The translations under genes and the position numbers were made by a program. 64,000 nucleotides of DNA from Bradyrhizobium sp. (lineage in GTDB: Bacteria; Pseudomonadota; Alphaproteobacteria; Rhizobiales; Xanthobacteraceae), in the NCBI RefSeq assembly GCF_022844465.1, contig NZ_JALHLP010000010.1, positions 1 through 64,000 of the forward strand. The letters run 5' to 3'. Shown here in pieces: positions 8,048 through 17,465 of the stretch (within the stretch, counting starts at the first letter, position 1; every line of letters starts with the position of its first letter). Under the pieces are notes generated by a model. The model ran no database searches, was not told the origin of the DNA, and saw only the letters and a program-made list of their open reading frames with translations.

Positions 8048-8641
8048 GTGGACGAGGAGACCCTGCGATTCTACCGCGACAACGCCGCCGCCTATGCCGG
8101 GCGCGAGATCAGCTCGCGCCAGGCGCGGCTGATGGCGTTCCTGGCGCTGCTGCCGCCTCGTGCTTGCATTCTCGAACTCGGATGCGGCGCCGGCGTCGAC
8201 ACCGCGGAAATGCTGGCGCGCGGCTTCGATGTCCGCGCGACCGACGGATCGCCCGAACTGGCTGCGATCGCGTCAAAGCACATCGGCCGTCCGGTCGAAA
8301 CGCTGCTGTTTCACGAACTCGCCGAGGTCGAGCACTATGACGCCGTCTGGGCCAATGCCTGCCTGCTGCACGTTCCCCGAGACGAACTCGTGTCAGTGCT
8401 GTCGCTGATCTGGCGCGCGCTGAAGCCGGGAGGTTTTTTCTACGCCAGCTACAAGCAGGGCGACGGCGAGGGCCGTGACACGCTTGACCGCTACTACAAT
8501 TACCCGACGCCTGACTGGCTACGCGCCACTTATGCCAAGGCGGGAAAATGGAGTTCGCTGTCGATCGAAACCGGCGATGTAAGAGGGTTCGACGACAAGA
8601 TGGTGTCGATGCTGTTCGTGATTACTCAAAAGAGCGGCTGA
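8048..8641 (+). CDS. Class I SAM-dependent methyltransferase
   Basis: A 197-residue protein with the SAM-binding motif ILELGCGAGVDT near residue 41-52, an acidic residue at the end of strand 2 (ATDGSPEL) and motif IV VWANACLLHV. The strand after RALKPGGFFYASY completes the Rossmann methyltransferase core. The substrate is unknown. It starts at a GTG preceded by CGGAGG and sits 15 bases after argC, so it is likely the third gene of that transcript. Nothing in it ties it to arginine synthesis. Confidence 0.85.
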   Translation: MDEETLRFYRDNAAAYAGREISSRQARLMAFLALLPPRACILELGCGAGVDTAEMLARGFDVRATDGSPELAAIASKHIGRPVETLLFHELAEVEHYDAVWANACLLHVPRDELVSVLSLIWRALKPGGFFYASYKQGDGEGRDTLDRYYNYPTPDWLRATYAKAGKWSSLSIETGDVRGFDDKMVSMLFVITQKSG

Positions 8642-8667
8642 TCACCTGTTTCCAGCATCGGCACGAT

Positions 8668-9726
8668 TTAGTGTCTGTGCCGGTGATGCAGATCAGGGTA
8701 GTGCGGATGCTTGTGCCGCATCGGCTTGTGTTCATGCCAATGGGAGTGTGGCTCGGCTGTGGGCCCGTCGTTGCGATGCTGGTGATGGTCGTCATGGACA
8801 TGCCGGTGCTCGTGCGCGAGCGCTTCGTGAGAATGTTCGTGCTCATGTCGTTCGGTGAGATGCAGCCAAAGCCCCAGTCCCATCAGCAGCGCCGCGAAAG
8901 CCAGCTTGGATGTCAGCGGCTCCCCGAGACCCAAGGCGATCAACGCGCCAATGAATGGGGCCAGCGAGAAGTAAGCGCCAGTGCGAGCGGCCCCGAGATG
9001 ACGAAGGGCAAGCACGAAAAGAACAAGGCTGACTCCGATCACAAAGAAACCCAACAGGGCAGCCAGGGTCGCAAAGCCGATGGGCGGTAAGGCATCGCCG
9101 AGCCAAGATCCGGTCGCCATGTTCACCCCTCCGGCGACAAGGCCCTTGATCATTGCAATCGTGACGGGGTCGGCAGAAGACAATTTGCGCGTCAGGTTGT
9201 TATCGATACCCCAACAAATACAAGCGCCGGCGATCAGCGCAGCTCATACGTCAAGCGAAAAGCTTCGCCCTTGCCACGACAGGACTATTGCCCCGAGGAT
9301 AATCGCCAAAGCGCCCAACAACAGCCGTCTATCGGCGTTTTCGCGAAAGACGAGCCAGGCAATTCCCATCGTTGCGATGCTCTCAAGATTGAGCAGCAAT
9401 GATCCTGATGAGGCCGGGGTCCGGCCAAGCCCTAGCATCAACAATGCCGGGCCAAGAATGCCCCCGACGATGACAATGACGATAAGCCAAGGCAGGTCGT
9501 GTCGCCTTAGGGGGGCCTCAGGCGCCGAAAGGCCAAGCGCCGTCCGTGCGGTATGCACGATGGCCAAGCCCAGGCCCGCACCGAGATAGAGCAGGCCCGC
9601 CAGCATCTGCGGGCCGATGCTGACGAGAAGCAATTTGGAAAGCGGCGCAGCTGCGCCAAATAGGGCAGCAGAAGCCAGCGCCAACGGCACCCCAGGCACC
9701 TGGATCGATGATGGACCTGGTTTCAT
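8668..9726 (-). pseudogene. EamA/DMT-family transporter with His-rich tail, split by an in-frame TGA
   Basis: One continuous frame from the ATG at 9726 to the stop at 8668 encodes a ten-helix drug/metabolite transporter, interrupted only by a TGA at codon 161 (9244-9246). The first half ends LSWQGRSFSLDV. The bases after the TGA read AALIAGACICWGIDNNLTRKLS, the usual continuation of this subfamily, so a single base change (a TGG or GGA codon would read through) explains the break. The C-terminal 60 residues contain 22 histidines in HxH and HxHxH patterns, which suggests metal binding or a metal-related substrate. As written the gene gives two half-proteins of about five helices each. A sequencing error is possible. 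Confidence 0.8.
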
Positions 9727-9825
9727 ATGTCTTGCCTTTGACGGTCAGCCGATAGTTCGCTGTGTCGCCGTCTAGGAACGGCCGAGCTTCGATGCCTCGT
9801 TGCCCGCGAGGCCGGCAGCGGAACC

Positions 9826-10224
9826 TCAAACCAGCTTGAAGATCGCCAGCGCCAGCACGACCTGCGCAAAGAAGCCCACGGTGAAGGCCAGCGTGCGGAA
9901 CACCGGCAGGCCGAGCGTGTAGACGATCAGGTGCGCGACGCGGGACCAGAAATAGATGGCGCAGGCTAACACGGTCCATCTGTCGGAATAGTCGATCGCG
10001 TTGAGGATCAGGACCAGCGGCGCGAAGATGATCAGATTCTCGACCGCGTTGTCATGCGCGAACATCAGCCGGTTCGCCCAGTCCGAATGCGGCTTGTCGT
10101 TGCGCGAAGGGTTGGCCATCGCGCCGGACAGCCCGCGCACCTGGCAGCGATTGATCACATAGGGAATCCACATCAGCCCGGTCAGAATCACGGTCAGAGT
10201 CAGCCAGAACAATTCGCGCGTCAT
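9826..10224 (-). CDS. MAPEG family membrane protein
   Basis: A 132-residue inner-membrane protein with four hydrophobic segments. The motif RLMFAHDNAVENLIIFAPL (residues about 52-70) is the MAPEG signature region (eicosanoid and glutathione-metabolism superfamily), followed by AIYFWSRVAHLIVYTLGLP, also typical. Bacterial members of this branch have no established substrate; glutathione-dependent detoxification is the usual guess. It lies between phaC and the broken transporter on the same strand, 68 bases from phaC, so co-transcription with phaC is possible. Confidence 0.85.
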   Translation of the reverse strand: MTRELFWLTLTVILTGLMWIPYVINRCQVRGLSGAMANPSRNDKPHSDWANRLMFAHDNAVENLIIFAPLVLILNAIDYSDRWTVLACAIYFWSRVAHLIVYTLGLPVFRTLAFTVGFFAQVVLALAIFKLV

Positions 10225-10292
10225 TGGTTCCCCCTGATGATTTCGATTCCCGGCGCGGGATGGCTTGTTATATCCAACAAGGCGAGTCGGCG

Positions 10293-12098
10293 CTATGCGC
10301 GGACCCGGACGTAGCTGCCGGGCGCGTCCTCGATCGGCGGCATCGCTTCGGAGCCGACGGCGCGCGCGGGCACGCGCTCGGGATCAAGGCCCTGCAGCCA
10401 TTGCAGCCAGTCGGGCCACCACGATCCCTTGTGCTCGGTGGCGTTCTTCAGCCATTCCGCGAGCTTGACGTCCTTGACGTTGTCGTTGGTCCAGTACTGG
10501 TACTTGCCGGCCGCGGGCGGATTGACCACGCCGGCGATATGGCCGGACCCGGACAGCACGTATCTGACCGGCCCGCCGAAAAACTGCGAGCCGTAGAGCA
10601 CGGATTCGGCCGGCGCGATGTGGTCTTCGCGCGTCGCCAGGTTGTAGACGGGAACCTTGACCTTCGACAGGTCGAGCAGCGTGTTGTCGAGCACCATGCT
10701 GCCGGTGGACAGCCGGTTCTCGAGGTAGCAGTTGCGCAGATAGTAGGAATGGTTGGCCGCCGGCATCCGCGTGGCGTCGGAGTTCCAGTGCAGCAGGTCG
10801 AAGGCGGAGGGCGGCTGGCCCTTGAGGTAGTTGCTGACGACATAGGACCAGATCAGGTCATTTGAGCGAAGCATGTTGAAGGCCATCGCCATCTTGCTGC
10901 CCTCGAGCACGCCTGAGGCCTTCATGTCGCGTTCGAGCGCCGAAATCTGGTCTTCATCGACGAACACCAGGAGATCGCCGGCGTGGGTGAAGTCGACCTG
11001 CGCGGCAAAGAACGTCGCCGACGTCACGCGCTGCCGCCGCTTTTCGGCGAGCCAGGCCAGCGTCGAGGCGAGCAGCGTGCCGCCGACGCAGTAACCGGCG
11101 GTATGGACTTTCATCTCGCCCGTCACCTTTTCGATGACGTCCATCGCTGCGAGCGGCCCTTGCTTCATGTAGTCGTCAAAGGTCTTCTTGCCGAGTTCCT
11201 TGTCGGGGTTGACCCAGGAAATCACGAACACCGTGATGCCCTGGTCGACGCACCATTTGATGTAGGATTTTTCAGGCTTCAGATCGAGGATGTAGAACTT
11301 GTTGATCCATGGCGGCACGATCAGCAACGGCGTGCGCAACACCGTCTCCGTGGTCGGCGTGTACTGGATCAGCTGCATCAGCTCGTTCTGGTAGATGACC
11401 TTGCCGGGTGTCGTCGCCATATTGACGCCGACGACGAGGTTCGACGGGTCGGACTGACGGATTCGCAACGCGCCATGTCCGGCCTCGATGTCTTCGGCCA
11501 GCATCTTCATGCCGCGAACCAGATTGTCACCATTCGACGCCAGCGTCTCCCGCAGAACCTCCGGATTCGTGAAGACGAAATTCGACGGCGCCAGCGCGTT
11601 GGCGATCTGCTGCACGTAGAACTCGGCCTTCTTGCGGGTATGCGGATCGAGGCCTTCGGCGTTCTTCACCAGCGTGTCGGCCCATTGCGTGGTGAGCAGA
11701 TAGAGCTGCAGCACGAAATCGAAGAACTGGTTGGATTTCCACTCCGGGTCCTTGAAACGCTTGTCGCGCGGCGACGGCTCGATGGTCGGCTTGACCTCTT
11801 CGCCGGCCATGCGGCGTGCCGCCGAACCCCAGAGGTCAAGATAGGCTTTGCCCATGCTCGCCTGCAGCTCCGCGGCGCGCTGGCCGTCGGCGAGCCAATA
11901 CTCGGCGACCTTCGAGAAGGTCTTGATAACTTCGGTTAGTTCGCTGGGCGGCTGATCTACCAGCTGGCCTTCCTGGCGCGGCTTGAGATAGGCCGCGAGC
12001 GCCTGGCCGCTGGTCTCCAGCGCTTTCGCGATGTTCAAGCCGAAGGCCTCGGCGTTGAAGGCATTCGACGGACGGGTTTCGGTGTTGACCTCACTCAT
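10293..12098 (-). CDS. phaC: Class I poly(3-hydroxyalkanoate) synthase
   Basis: A 601-residue polymerase that makes PHB/PHA from 3-hydroxyacyl-CoA at the granule surface. The lipase-like box GYCVGG places the catalytic cysteine at Cys337. The catalytic Asp lies in [12 protein letters not shown] and the His in [12 protein letters not shown]. The N-terminal domain with [29 protein letters not shown] sequence and the C-terminal tail [10 protein letters not shown] are those of class I PhaC. No phaA, phaB or phasin gene is adjacent. The neighbour upstream, in the opposite direction, is a small lipoprotein. Confidence 0.95.
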   Translation of the reverse strand: MSEVNTETRPSNAFNAEAFGLNIAKALETSGQALAAYLKPRQEGQLVDQPPSELTEVIKTFSKVAEYWLADGQRAAELQASMGKAYLDLWGSAARRMAGEEVKPTIEPSPRDKRFKDPEWKSNQFFDFVLQLYLLTTQWADTLVKNAEGLDPHTRKKAEFYVQQIANALAPSNFVFTNPEVLRETLASNGDNLVRGMKMLAEDIEAGHGALRIRQSDPSNLVVGVNMATTPGKVIYQNELMQLIQYTPTTETVLRTPLLIVPPWINKFYILDLKPEKSYIKWCVDQGITVFVISWVNPDKELGKKTFDDYMKQGPLAAMDVIEKVTGEMKVHTAGYCVGGTLLASTLAWLAEKRRQRVTSATFFAAQVDFTHAGDLLVFVDEDQISALERDMKASGVLEGSKMAMAFNMLRSNDLIWSYVVSNYLKGQPPSAFDLLHWNSDATRMPAANHSYYLRNCYLENRLSTGSMVLDNTLLDLSKVKVPVYNLATREDHIAPAESVLYGSQFFGGPVRYVLSGSGHIAGVVNPPAAGKYQYWTNDNVKDVKLAEWLKNATEHKGSWWPDWLQWLQGLDPERVPARAVGSEAMPPIEDAPGSYVRVRA

Positions 12099-12246
12099 GA
12101 TCGGGACACTATAGCTTCATCTCCGGTTCGTCACCGCGCGGATTGGCCGCGTGGCGGGGTGAGGTTAATCCTGCTGCACTGCGATAAATCGCTCGATTTC
12201 GACACATTGAAGCCTTACCAATTGGATTAGTTCTTTGGGCTTGTAT

Positions 12247-12258
12247 TGTTCCGGAACA
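12247..12258. promoter_or_regulatory. 12-bp perfect palindrome in the phaC/lipoprotein intergenic region
   Basis: TGTTCCGGAACA is perfectly symmetrical and lies about 150 bases upstream of the phaC ATG and 130 bases upstream of the lipoprotein ATG, in the only AT-richer part of this divergent intergenic region. It could be an operator, but no regulator is implicated and chance is not excluded. Confidence 0.3.
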
Positions 12259-12386
12259 CAATCGCTCGCACGTTTACGTCGAAATCAGCGCAGTGGGATA
12301 ATCAGGCTGAGCAAGTCTCGTACCAGCGTAACAACTCGAGTGTGATGGGGTGTGCGGCACCTCGGGTTGCAGGAGATTCCGGACCA

Positions 12387-12680
12387 ATGCCGGTGATGGG
12401 AACGATAGGGCCGCGGGCGATTGGGGTGCTCTTGGCGATGGCGCTCGCGCTTGGTGGTTGCTCGACCCAGATCGCGGATATGCCGGGCATTGGGCTGCCG
12501 ACCGATGCGCCCCAGCGACCGCGGGAGGCGGGCGCCTATCTTCCGGTGCACGATCTGCCGCCGGAACGCGACGAGCAAACCATGAAGCCGGCGGAACTGA
12601 CCAAAATCCAGGCAGAACTGACGGCTGCGCGCGACCGCCAGGCGACTGCAGCAGCAGCGCCAAAACCTCCCAAGAAGTGA
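12387..12680 (+). CDS. Small lipoprotein
   Basis: A 97-residue protein. A signal peptide with the lipobox LALGGC-STQ (cleavage before Cys) is followed by a proline- and alanine-rich, charged mature part with a predicted helical stretch (KPAELTKIQAELTAARDRQ) and a lysine-rich end. I do not recognise the family. The ATG at 12387 follows AGGAGA at good spacing; a second ATG nine bases later would also serve. It should be anchored in the envelope. It is transcribed away from phaC. Confidence 0.7.
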   Translation: MPVMGTIGPRAIGVLLAMALALGGCSTQIADMPGIGLPTDAPQRPREAGAYLPVHDLPPERDEQTMKPAELTKIQAELTAARDRQATAAAAPKPPKK

Positions 12681-12875
12681 CTGAACGGCTGGCGCAGTGC
12701 CGCTCCCGTGGTAAAAGAACCCAATTCAACCGCATGCAGGTCCGGAGCCCGGGAAATCGCGCCTGAATTCGCTTTATGTCATTGACCAAGAGCGATTTCT
12801 CAACAAAGCCAAATTCGGCTTCGGCGCGTCAAGGTTCCCTCGAATCTCCCTGGCGGGTGTCGGAGCAAGGGTTTC

Positions 12876-14096
12876 ATGGAAGAATTTTACCGTATCCGCC
12901 GTCTGCCGCCTTACGTTTTCGAACAGGTGAACCGGGCCAAGGCGGCCGCGCGGAACGCCGGGGCCGATATCATCGACCTCGGCATGGGCAACCCGGATTT
13001 GCCCACACCGCCCCACGTGATCGAGAAACTGAAGGAAACACTGGGCAAACCCCGGACCGACCGCTACTCCGCCTCGCGCGGCATTACCGGCCTGCGCAAG
13101 GCCCAAGCTGGCTATTATGGGCGGCGGTTCGGGGTGAAGCTCAATCCGGACACCCAGGTTGTCGCCACGCTGGGCTCCAAGGAAGGTTTCGCCAACGTGG
13201 CGCAGGCGATCACCGCGCCCGGCGACGTCGTGTTGTGCCCCAATCCGAGCTATCCCATTCACGCCTTCGGCTTCCTGATGGCTGGCGGCGTGATCCGCTC
13301 GGTGCCCTCGGAACCGACCCCGGATTTTTTTGCGGCGGTGGAACGCGCGATCATCCACTCGATCCCGAAGCCGATCGCCCTGATCGTCTGCTACCCCTCC
13401 AATCCGACCGCCTATGTCGCCGATCTCGATTTCTACAAGGATCTGGTGGCGTTCGCGAAGAAGCACGAGATATTCATCCTGTCGGACCTGGCCTACGCCG
13501 AGGTCTATTTCGACGACAACCATCCGCCGCCCTCGGTGCTGCAGGTGCCCGGCGCGATCGACGTCACCGTCGAGTTCACCTCGATGTCGAAGACGTTTTC
13601 GATGGCGGGATGGCGCATGGGATTTGCCGTCGGCAACGAACGGATCATCGCCGCCCTGGCGCGGGTCAAATCCTACCTTGATTACGGCGCGTTCACGCCG
13701 GTTCAGGTCGCCGCCACCGCCGCCTTGAATGGACCCGATGATTGCATCAGGGAAATGCGCGACACCTACCGCAAGCGTCGCGACGCGCTGGTGGAGTCGT
13801 TTGGGCGGGCGGGCTGGGACATCCCGTCGCCGCAGGCCTCGATGTTCGCCTGGGCGCCGCTGCCGAAAGCCTTCCAGGAGGTCGGCAGCATGCAGTTTGC
13901 GACCCTGATGGTGGAGAAATCAGGCGTGGTGGTCTCCCCCGGCGTCGCCTTCGGCGAGCACGGCGAGGGCTACGTCCGCATCGCCCTGGTGGAAAACGAG
14001 CAGCGTATTCGCCAGGCAGCGCGCGGCGTGCGTCGTTTCCTTGAAAGCGGCATTGAAACGTTGCACAACGTGGTTCCTCTCGCCAACCGGCGCTAG
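12876..14096 (+). CDS. PLP-dependent class I/II aminotransferase (AlaC/LL-DAP-aminotransferase-like)
   Basis: A 406-residue fold-type I aminotransferase. IDLGMGNPDLPTPPHV starts the small domain, YPSNPTA holds the Asn/Pro of the PLP pocket, SDLAYAEVYFD carries the PLP-ring aspartate, and the Schiff-base lysine is Lys239 in SMSKTFSMAGWR. The C-terminal arginine that binds the substrate carboxylate is in GYVRIALVENE. The closest families are glutamate-pyruvate transaminase AlaC and LL-diaminopimelate aminotransferases; sequence alone does not choose between them. It is followed 80 bases on by hom, so a role near the aspartate family is plausible. Confidence 0.88.
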   Translation: MEEFYRIRRLPPYVFEQVNRAKAAARNAGADIIDLGMGNPDLPTPPHVIEKLKETLGKPRTDRYSASRGITGLRKAQAGYYGRRFGVKLNPDTQVVATLGSKEGFANVAQAITAPGDVVLCPNPSYPIHAFGFLMAGGVIRSVPSEPTPDFFAAVERAIIHSIPKPIALIVCYPSNPTAYVADLDFYKDLVAFAKKHEIFILSDLAYAEVYFDDNHPPPSVLQVPGAIDVTVEFTSMSKTFSMAGWRMGFAVGNERIIAALARVKSYLDYGAFTPVQVAATAALNGPDDCIREMRDTYRKRRDALVESFGRAGWDIPSPQASMFAWAPLPKAFQEVGSMQFATLMVEKSGVVVSPGVAFGEHGEGYVRIALVENEQRIRQAARGVRRFLESGIETLHNVVPLANRR

Positions 14097-14142
14097 GCAT
14101 GATGCCGAAAAGCATTTTGCGGTTTTCGGATCAAATCATGCC
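14097..14142. repeat. Short imperfect palindromic element between the aminotransferase gene and hom
   Basis: GCATGATGCCGAAAAGC at the left and GGTTTTCGGATCAAATCATGC at the right form an imperfect inverted repeat, with GCATGAT / ATCATGC ends and GCCGAAAA / GGTTTTCGG inner arms. It resembles small dispersed elements of Bradyrhizobium genomes that carry GCATGAT ends and a CGGTTTTC core. Only this copy was noticed here. Confidence 0.5.
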
Positions 14143-14176
14143 TTTGCGTCGTTCCTCTTTCAGGTTCTTCTAACTC

Positions 14177-15496
14177 ATGGTCGCATCCCTCAGAGTGGGC
14201 ATCGCGGGGCTCGGCACGGTTGGCGCCGAAGTCGTCCGCCTGATCGAAACGCAGGCGCGGATGCTGTCGGAGCGCAGCGGACGCGGCGTGCGCGTTGTGG
14301 CCGTTACCGCCCGCTCCAGGGCCAAGAAGCGCTCGCTCGATCTGCGCGGCATCGACTGGGCCCGGAGCCCGCTGGCGCTGGCCAACGACCCCGGGATCGA
14401 TTGCTTTGTCGAACTGATGGGGGGAGCCGGCGAGCCGGCGCTGTCGGCGATCGAGGCCGCGCTGAAGTCCGGCAAGTCGGTGGTGACCGCCAACAAGGCG
14501 TTGATCGCCAGGCACGGAATACGCCTGGCGAAGGCGGCGGAAAAGCACGGCGGCGCCTTGAACTACGAAGCCGCCGTTGGGGCCGCCATTCCCGTCATCA
14601 AGACGCTGCGCGAAGGGCTTTCCGGCACCGGCGTCAACCGCGTCTACGGCATCCTCAACGGCACCTGCAACTACATCCTGACCCGGATGGAACAGGAGGG
14701 GCTGTCATTTGCGGAGTGTCTGAAGGACGCGCAGCGGCTGGGCTACGCCGAAGCCAATCCGTCCTTCGACGTCGATGGCCACGACACCGCGCAGAAACTC
14801 GCGATCCTGGCGAGCCTCGCCTTCGGCACCCGGATCGCGCAGAGCGCGGTCTATGTCGAGGGCATCTCCTCGATCACGCCGGAAGATCTGCGCGCCGCCG
14901 AAGAACTCGGCTACCGCGTCAAGTTGCTGGGGGTTGCGGTGCGCACCGCCAAGGGTATCGAGCAGCGGGTGCATCCGACCATGGTGCCGAAATCATCGTC
15001 GATCGCGCAGGTGATGGGCGTCACCAATGCTGTGACCATCGACGGCGAAGGCATTCCTCCGATCACGCTGGTGGGGCCGGGCGCGGGGGGTGCTGCGACG
15101 GCGTCCGCCGTCGTTGCCGACATCGCCGACGTCGCGCGCGGCATCCGCGCCAAGCCGTTCGGGCGTCCGGTAGACCGGCTGCGCGATACCACCAAGGCGC
15201 CGATGGAGCGCCATGAGGGCGGATACTACATCCGCCTGATGGCGCGCGACCATGCCGGCACCGCCGCAACCATCGCCACCCGGCTCGCCGAGCAGAAGAT
15301 CTCGCTGGAGTCGATCGTGCAGCGTCATCCCGAAGCTGACGCGGCCAACGGCGCCGCCAAGAAGGGCGCACCGGTTCCCGTCATTCTGATTACCTACGCC
15401 ACCGCCGAGGATGCGGTCTATCGCGCCCTGGAGGCCGTCCAGCGCGACAAGGTGATCAGCGGCCGGCCGCAGGTGATACGGATCGAGAAGAACTGA
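14177..15496 (+). CDS. hom: Homoserine dehydrogenase
   Basis: A 439-residue enzyme that reduces aspartate semialdehyde to homoserine, the branch point to threonine and methionine. The NAD(P) motif GIAGLGTVGAEVVRL lies at residues 8-22, the catalytic region contains GILNGTCNYILTRMEQEG, and GYAEANPSFDVDGHDTAQK holds the conserved Asp/Lys pair. From about residue 345 the C-terminus is an ACT-type regulatory domain (GGYYIRLMARDHAGTAATIA), expected to mediate threonine feedback. It lacks an aspartokinase domain. It follows the aminotransferase gene on the same strand and precedes glpX by 72 bases. Confidence 0.95.
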   Translation: MVASLRVGIAGLGTVGAEVVRLIETQARMLSERSGRGVRVVAVTARSRAKKRSLDLRGIDWARSPLALANDPGIDCFVELMGGAGEPALSAIEAALKSGKSVVTANKALIARHGIRLAKAAEKHGGALNYEAAVGAAIPVIKTLREGLSGTGVNRVYGILNGTCNYILTRMEQEGLSFAECLKDAQRLGYAEANPSFDVDGHDTAQKLAILASLAFGTRIAQSAVYVEGISSITPEDLRAAEELGYRVKLLGVAVRTAKGIEQRVHPTMVPKSSSIAQVMGVTNAVTIDGEGIPPITLVGPGAGGAATASAVVADIADVARGIRAKPFGRPVDRLRDTTKAPMERHEGGYYIRLMARDHAGTAATIATRLAEQKISLESIVQRHPEADAANGAAKKGAPVPVILITYATAEDAVYRALEAVQRDKVISGRPQVIRIEKN

Positions 15497-15568
15497 CGCG
15501 GGTCCGGCCGCACCCGTGCGCCGGAAGATTGATTGCGGTCCGAAGTGATCGCTCAAGGGAGTAAGCTG

Positions 15569-16567
15569 ATGTCGACCCATATTTCCGTACCGCCGCAGCT
15601 GTTGCTCGAGCGCATTCTCACGCTTGAGATCGTGCGGGTCACCGAGCGCGCTGCCGTTTCCGCGGCGCGGCTGCGTGGCCATGGCCAGGAAAAGGCGGCG
15701 GACCAGGCCGCGGTGGATGCCATGCGCCGCGAACTCAACAAGCTGCCGATCGAAGGCACCATCGTGATCGGCGAGGGCGAGCGCGACGAGGCGCCGATGC
15801 TGTTCATCGGCGAAAAGGTCGGGCTGAACGCCGGTCCGCAAGTCGATATTGCCGTCGATCCGCTCGAAGGAACCACGCTTTGCGCCAAGAACATGCCCGG
15901 CGCGATCGCGACCATGGCGATGGCCGATGGTGGGACGCTGCTGCATGCGCCCGATGTCTACATGCAGAAGATCGCGGTCGGCCCGGGCTTTGCCAGGGGC
16001 GTGGTCGAACTCGACGCGTCGCCGGCCGACAATGTGCGGCGGCTGGCCAAGGCCAAGGGCGTCGATGCGTCCGCGATCACGGTGCTGGTGCTCGACCGCC
16101 CGCGCCACGCCGAGATCATCGCCGGCATTCGCGGCACCGGCGCGGCGGTGCGCCTGATCACCGACGGCGATGTCGCGGGCGTGATTCACTGCGCCGACCC
16201 TGAGAACACCGGTGTCGACATGTATATCGGCACCGGCGGCGCGCCCGAGGGCGTGCTGGCGGCGGCGGCGCTGCGCTGCATCGGCGGCCAGATGCAGTGC
16301 CGGCTGATCCTCGACAGCGAGGAAAAGCGCGGGCGTGCCCACACCATGGGCGTGACCGACCCGAAGATGATCTACGGCATCGAGGACATGGTGAAGGGCG
16401 ATTGCCTGTTCGCGGCTACCGGGGTTACGACCGGCTCGCTGCTCTCGGGCGTCAAGTTTCGCAAGGACGTCATCGAGACCGAAACCGTCGTGATGCGCTC
16501 GGTCACCGGTACGGTGCGCTATATCAAGGCCGAGCACCGGCAGCTCGACAAGTTTCATTTGGATTAA
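15569..16567 (+). CDS. glpX: Class II fructose-1,6-bisphosphatase
   Basis: A 332-residue cytoplasmic gluconeogenic/Calvin-cycle-type phosphatase. The family marks are all present: IGEGERDEAPMLFIGEKVG (metal-binding Glu/Asp), VDPLEGTTLCAKNMPGAI, and GTGGAPEGVLAAAALRC. The C-terminal TGVTTGSLLSGVKF is also typical. The ATG at 15569 is preferred to an earlier in-frame start because AAGGGA lies 8 bases upstream and the protein then begins MSTHISVPPQLLLERI as in homologues. It is probably co-transcribed with hom. Confidence 0.95.
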   Translation: MSTHISVPPQLLLERILTLEIVRVTERAAVSAARLRGHGQEKAADQAAVDAMRRELNKLPIEGTIVIGEGERDEAPMLFIGEKVGLNAGPQVDIAVDPLEGTTLCAKNMPGAIATMAMADGGTLLHAPDVYMQKIAVGPGFARGVVELDASPADNVRRLAKAKGVDASAITVLVLDRPRHAEIIAGIRGTGAAVRLITDGDVAGVIHCADPENTGVDMYIGTGGAPEGVLAAAALRCIGGQMQCRLILDSEEKRGRAHTMGVTDPKMIYGIEDMVKGDCLFAATGVTTGSLLSGVKFRKDVIETETVVMRSVTGTVRYIKAEHRQLDKFHLD

Positions 16568-16575
16568 CTGTCACT

Positions 16576-16653
16576 GTCGTTCCGGGGCGCGCAGAGCGCG
16601 AACCCGGAACCTCGAGATTCCGGGTTCGATGCTACGCATCGCCCCGGAATGAC
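16576..16653. repeat. Dispersed palindromic repeat, copy 2
   Basis: The element runs from GTCGTTCCGGGGCGC to CGCCCCGGAATGAC, with an internal perfect inverted repeat CCCGGAAcCTCGAGaTTCCGGG. It shares ends and interior with the copy at 20158-20238 and the ends with 1198-1328. Lying between glpX and the HAD gene, it can fold into a long hairpin and may help end the glpX transcript. Confidence 0.8.
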
Positions 16654-16678
16654 AACAAAAAAGCAGGAGGGGGCTCGC

Positions 16679-17398
16679 ATGTCCGACTTATCAGCGGTGA
16701 AGGCGCTGGTGTTCGACGTGTTCGGCACCGTCGTCGACTGGCGCACCAGCCTCATCAACGATTTCACCAGATGGTCGAAGACATCAGGCGTCAAGGCCGA
16801 CTGGACCGCGCTGGTCGACGGCTGGCGCGCGGTCTATGCCGCCTCGATGGACGAGGTGCGCAAGCACCCCGAGCGCGGTTATCAGATCCTCGATACGCTG
16901 CACCGGCGGTCGCTGGAAAAACTGGTCGCGCAGATGTCGATCAAGGGGTTGAGCGACGCCGATCTGCAGTACCTGACACTGGGCTGGCACCGCCTGCATC
17001 CCTGGCCCGACAGCGTTCCGGGGCTGACCCGGCTGAAGAAGAAGTACATCATCTCGCCGCTCTCCAACGGCAATGTCGTGCTGCTGACCAACATGGCGAA
17101 GTTCGCGGGCTTGCCGTGGGATCTGATCATGTCGGCGGAACTGTTCGAGCATTACAAGCCCGATCCGGAGACCTATCTCGGCGCCGCCCGATTGCTCTGC
17201 CTGCCGCCGGGCCAGGTCATGATGGTGGCCGCCCACAACAACGACCTCAAGGCCGCCCAGCAGCTTGGCCTCAAGACCGCCTTCGTGGCGCGGCCGACGG
17301 AATACGGCCCGCACCAGAAATACGATTTCGAGGCCACGGGCGACTGGGACATCGTCGCCGGGGATTTCGGCGGGATCGCCGACCGGCTCGGCTGCTAG
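16679..17398 (+). CDS. Haloacid dehalogenase type II-like HAD hydrolase
   Basis: A 239-residue HAD-superfamily protein. The nucleophile is Asp13 in VFDVFGTVVDWR, motif II is SPLSNGNVVLL, and motif III/IV is FEHYKPDPETY followed by MMVAAHNNDLKAAQQLGLKTAFV. DVFGTVVDWR and the spacing match (S)-2-haloacid dehalogenases, but many proteins with this signature act on other phosphorylated or halogenated substrates. The ATG at 16679 follows a strong AGGAGGGGG. It sits between the repeat copy and recJ, 67 bases upstream of recJ. Confidence 0.88.
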   Translation: MSDLSAVKALVFDVFGTVVDWRTSLINDFTRWSKTSGVKADWTALVDGWRAVYAASMDEVRKHPERGYQILDTLHRRSLEKLVAQMSIKGLSDADLQYLTLGWHRLHPWPDSVPGLTRLKKKYIISPLSNGNVVLLTNMAKFAGLPWDLIMSAELFEHYKPDPETYLGAARLLCLPPGQVMMVAAHNNDLKAAQQLGLKTAFVARPTEYGPHQKYDFEATGDWDIVAGDFGGIADRLGC

Positions 17399-17465
17399 CG
17401 AATTCCACGCGAGAGCGCTTTGTGTTTGCCGAACCCCCGGTTTGTGCCTATCTCTCGCAGCCACC

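Noticed and set aside
14097..14176. Threonine/methionine attenuator ahead of hom
   Set aside because: No short ORF with matching codons and no terminator followed by a T-run; the region holds only a small palindromic element.
14993..16558. 521-codon minus-strand frame over hom and glpX
   Set aside because: It spans two well-supported plus-strand genes and has no recognisable family.
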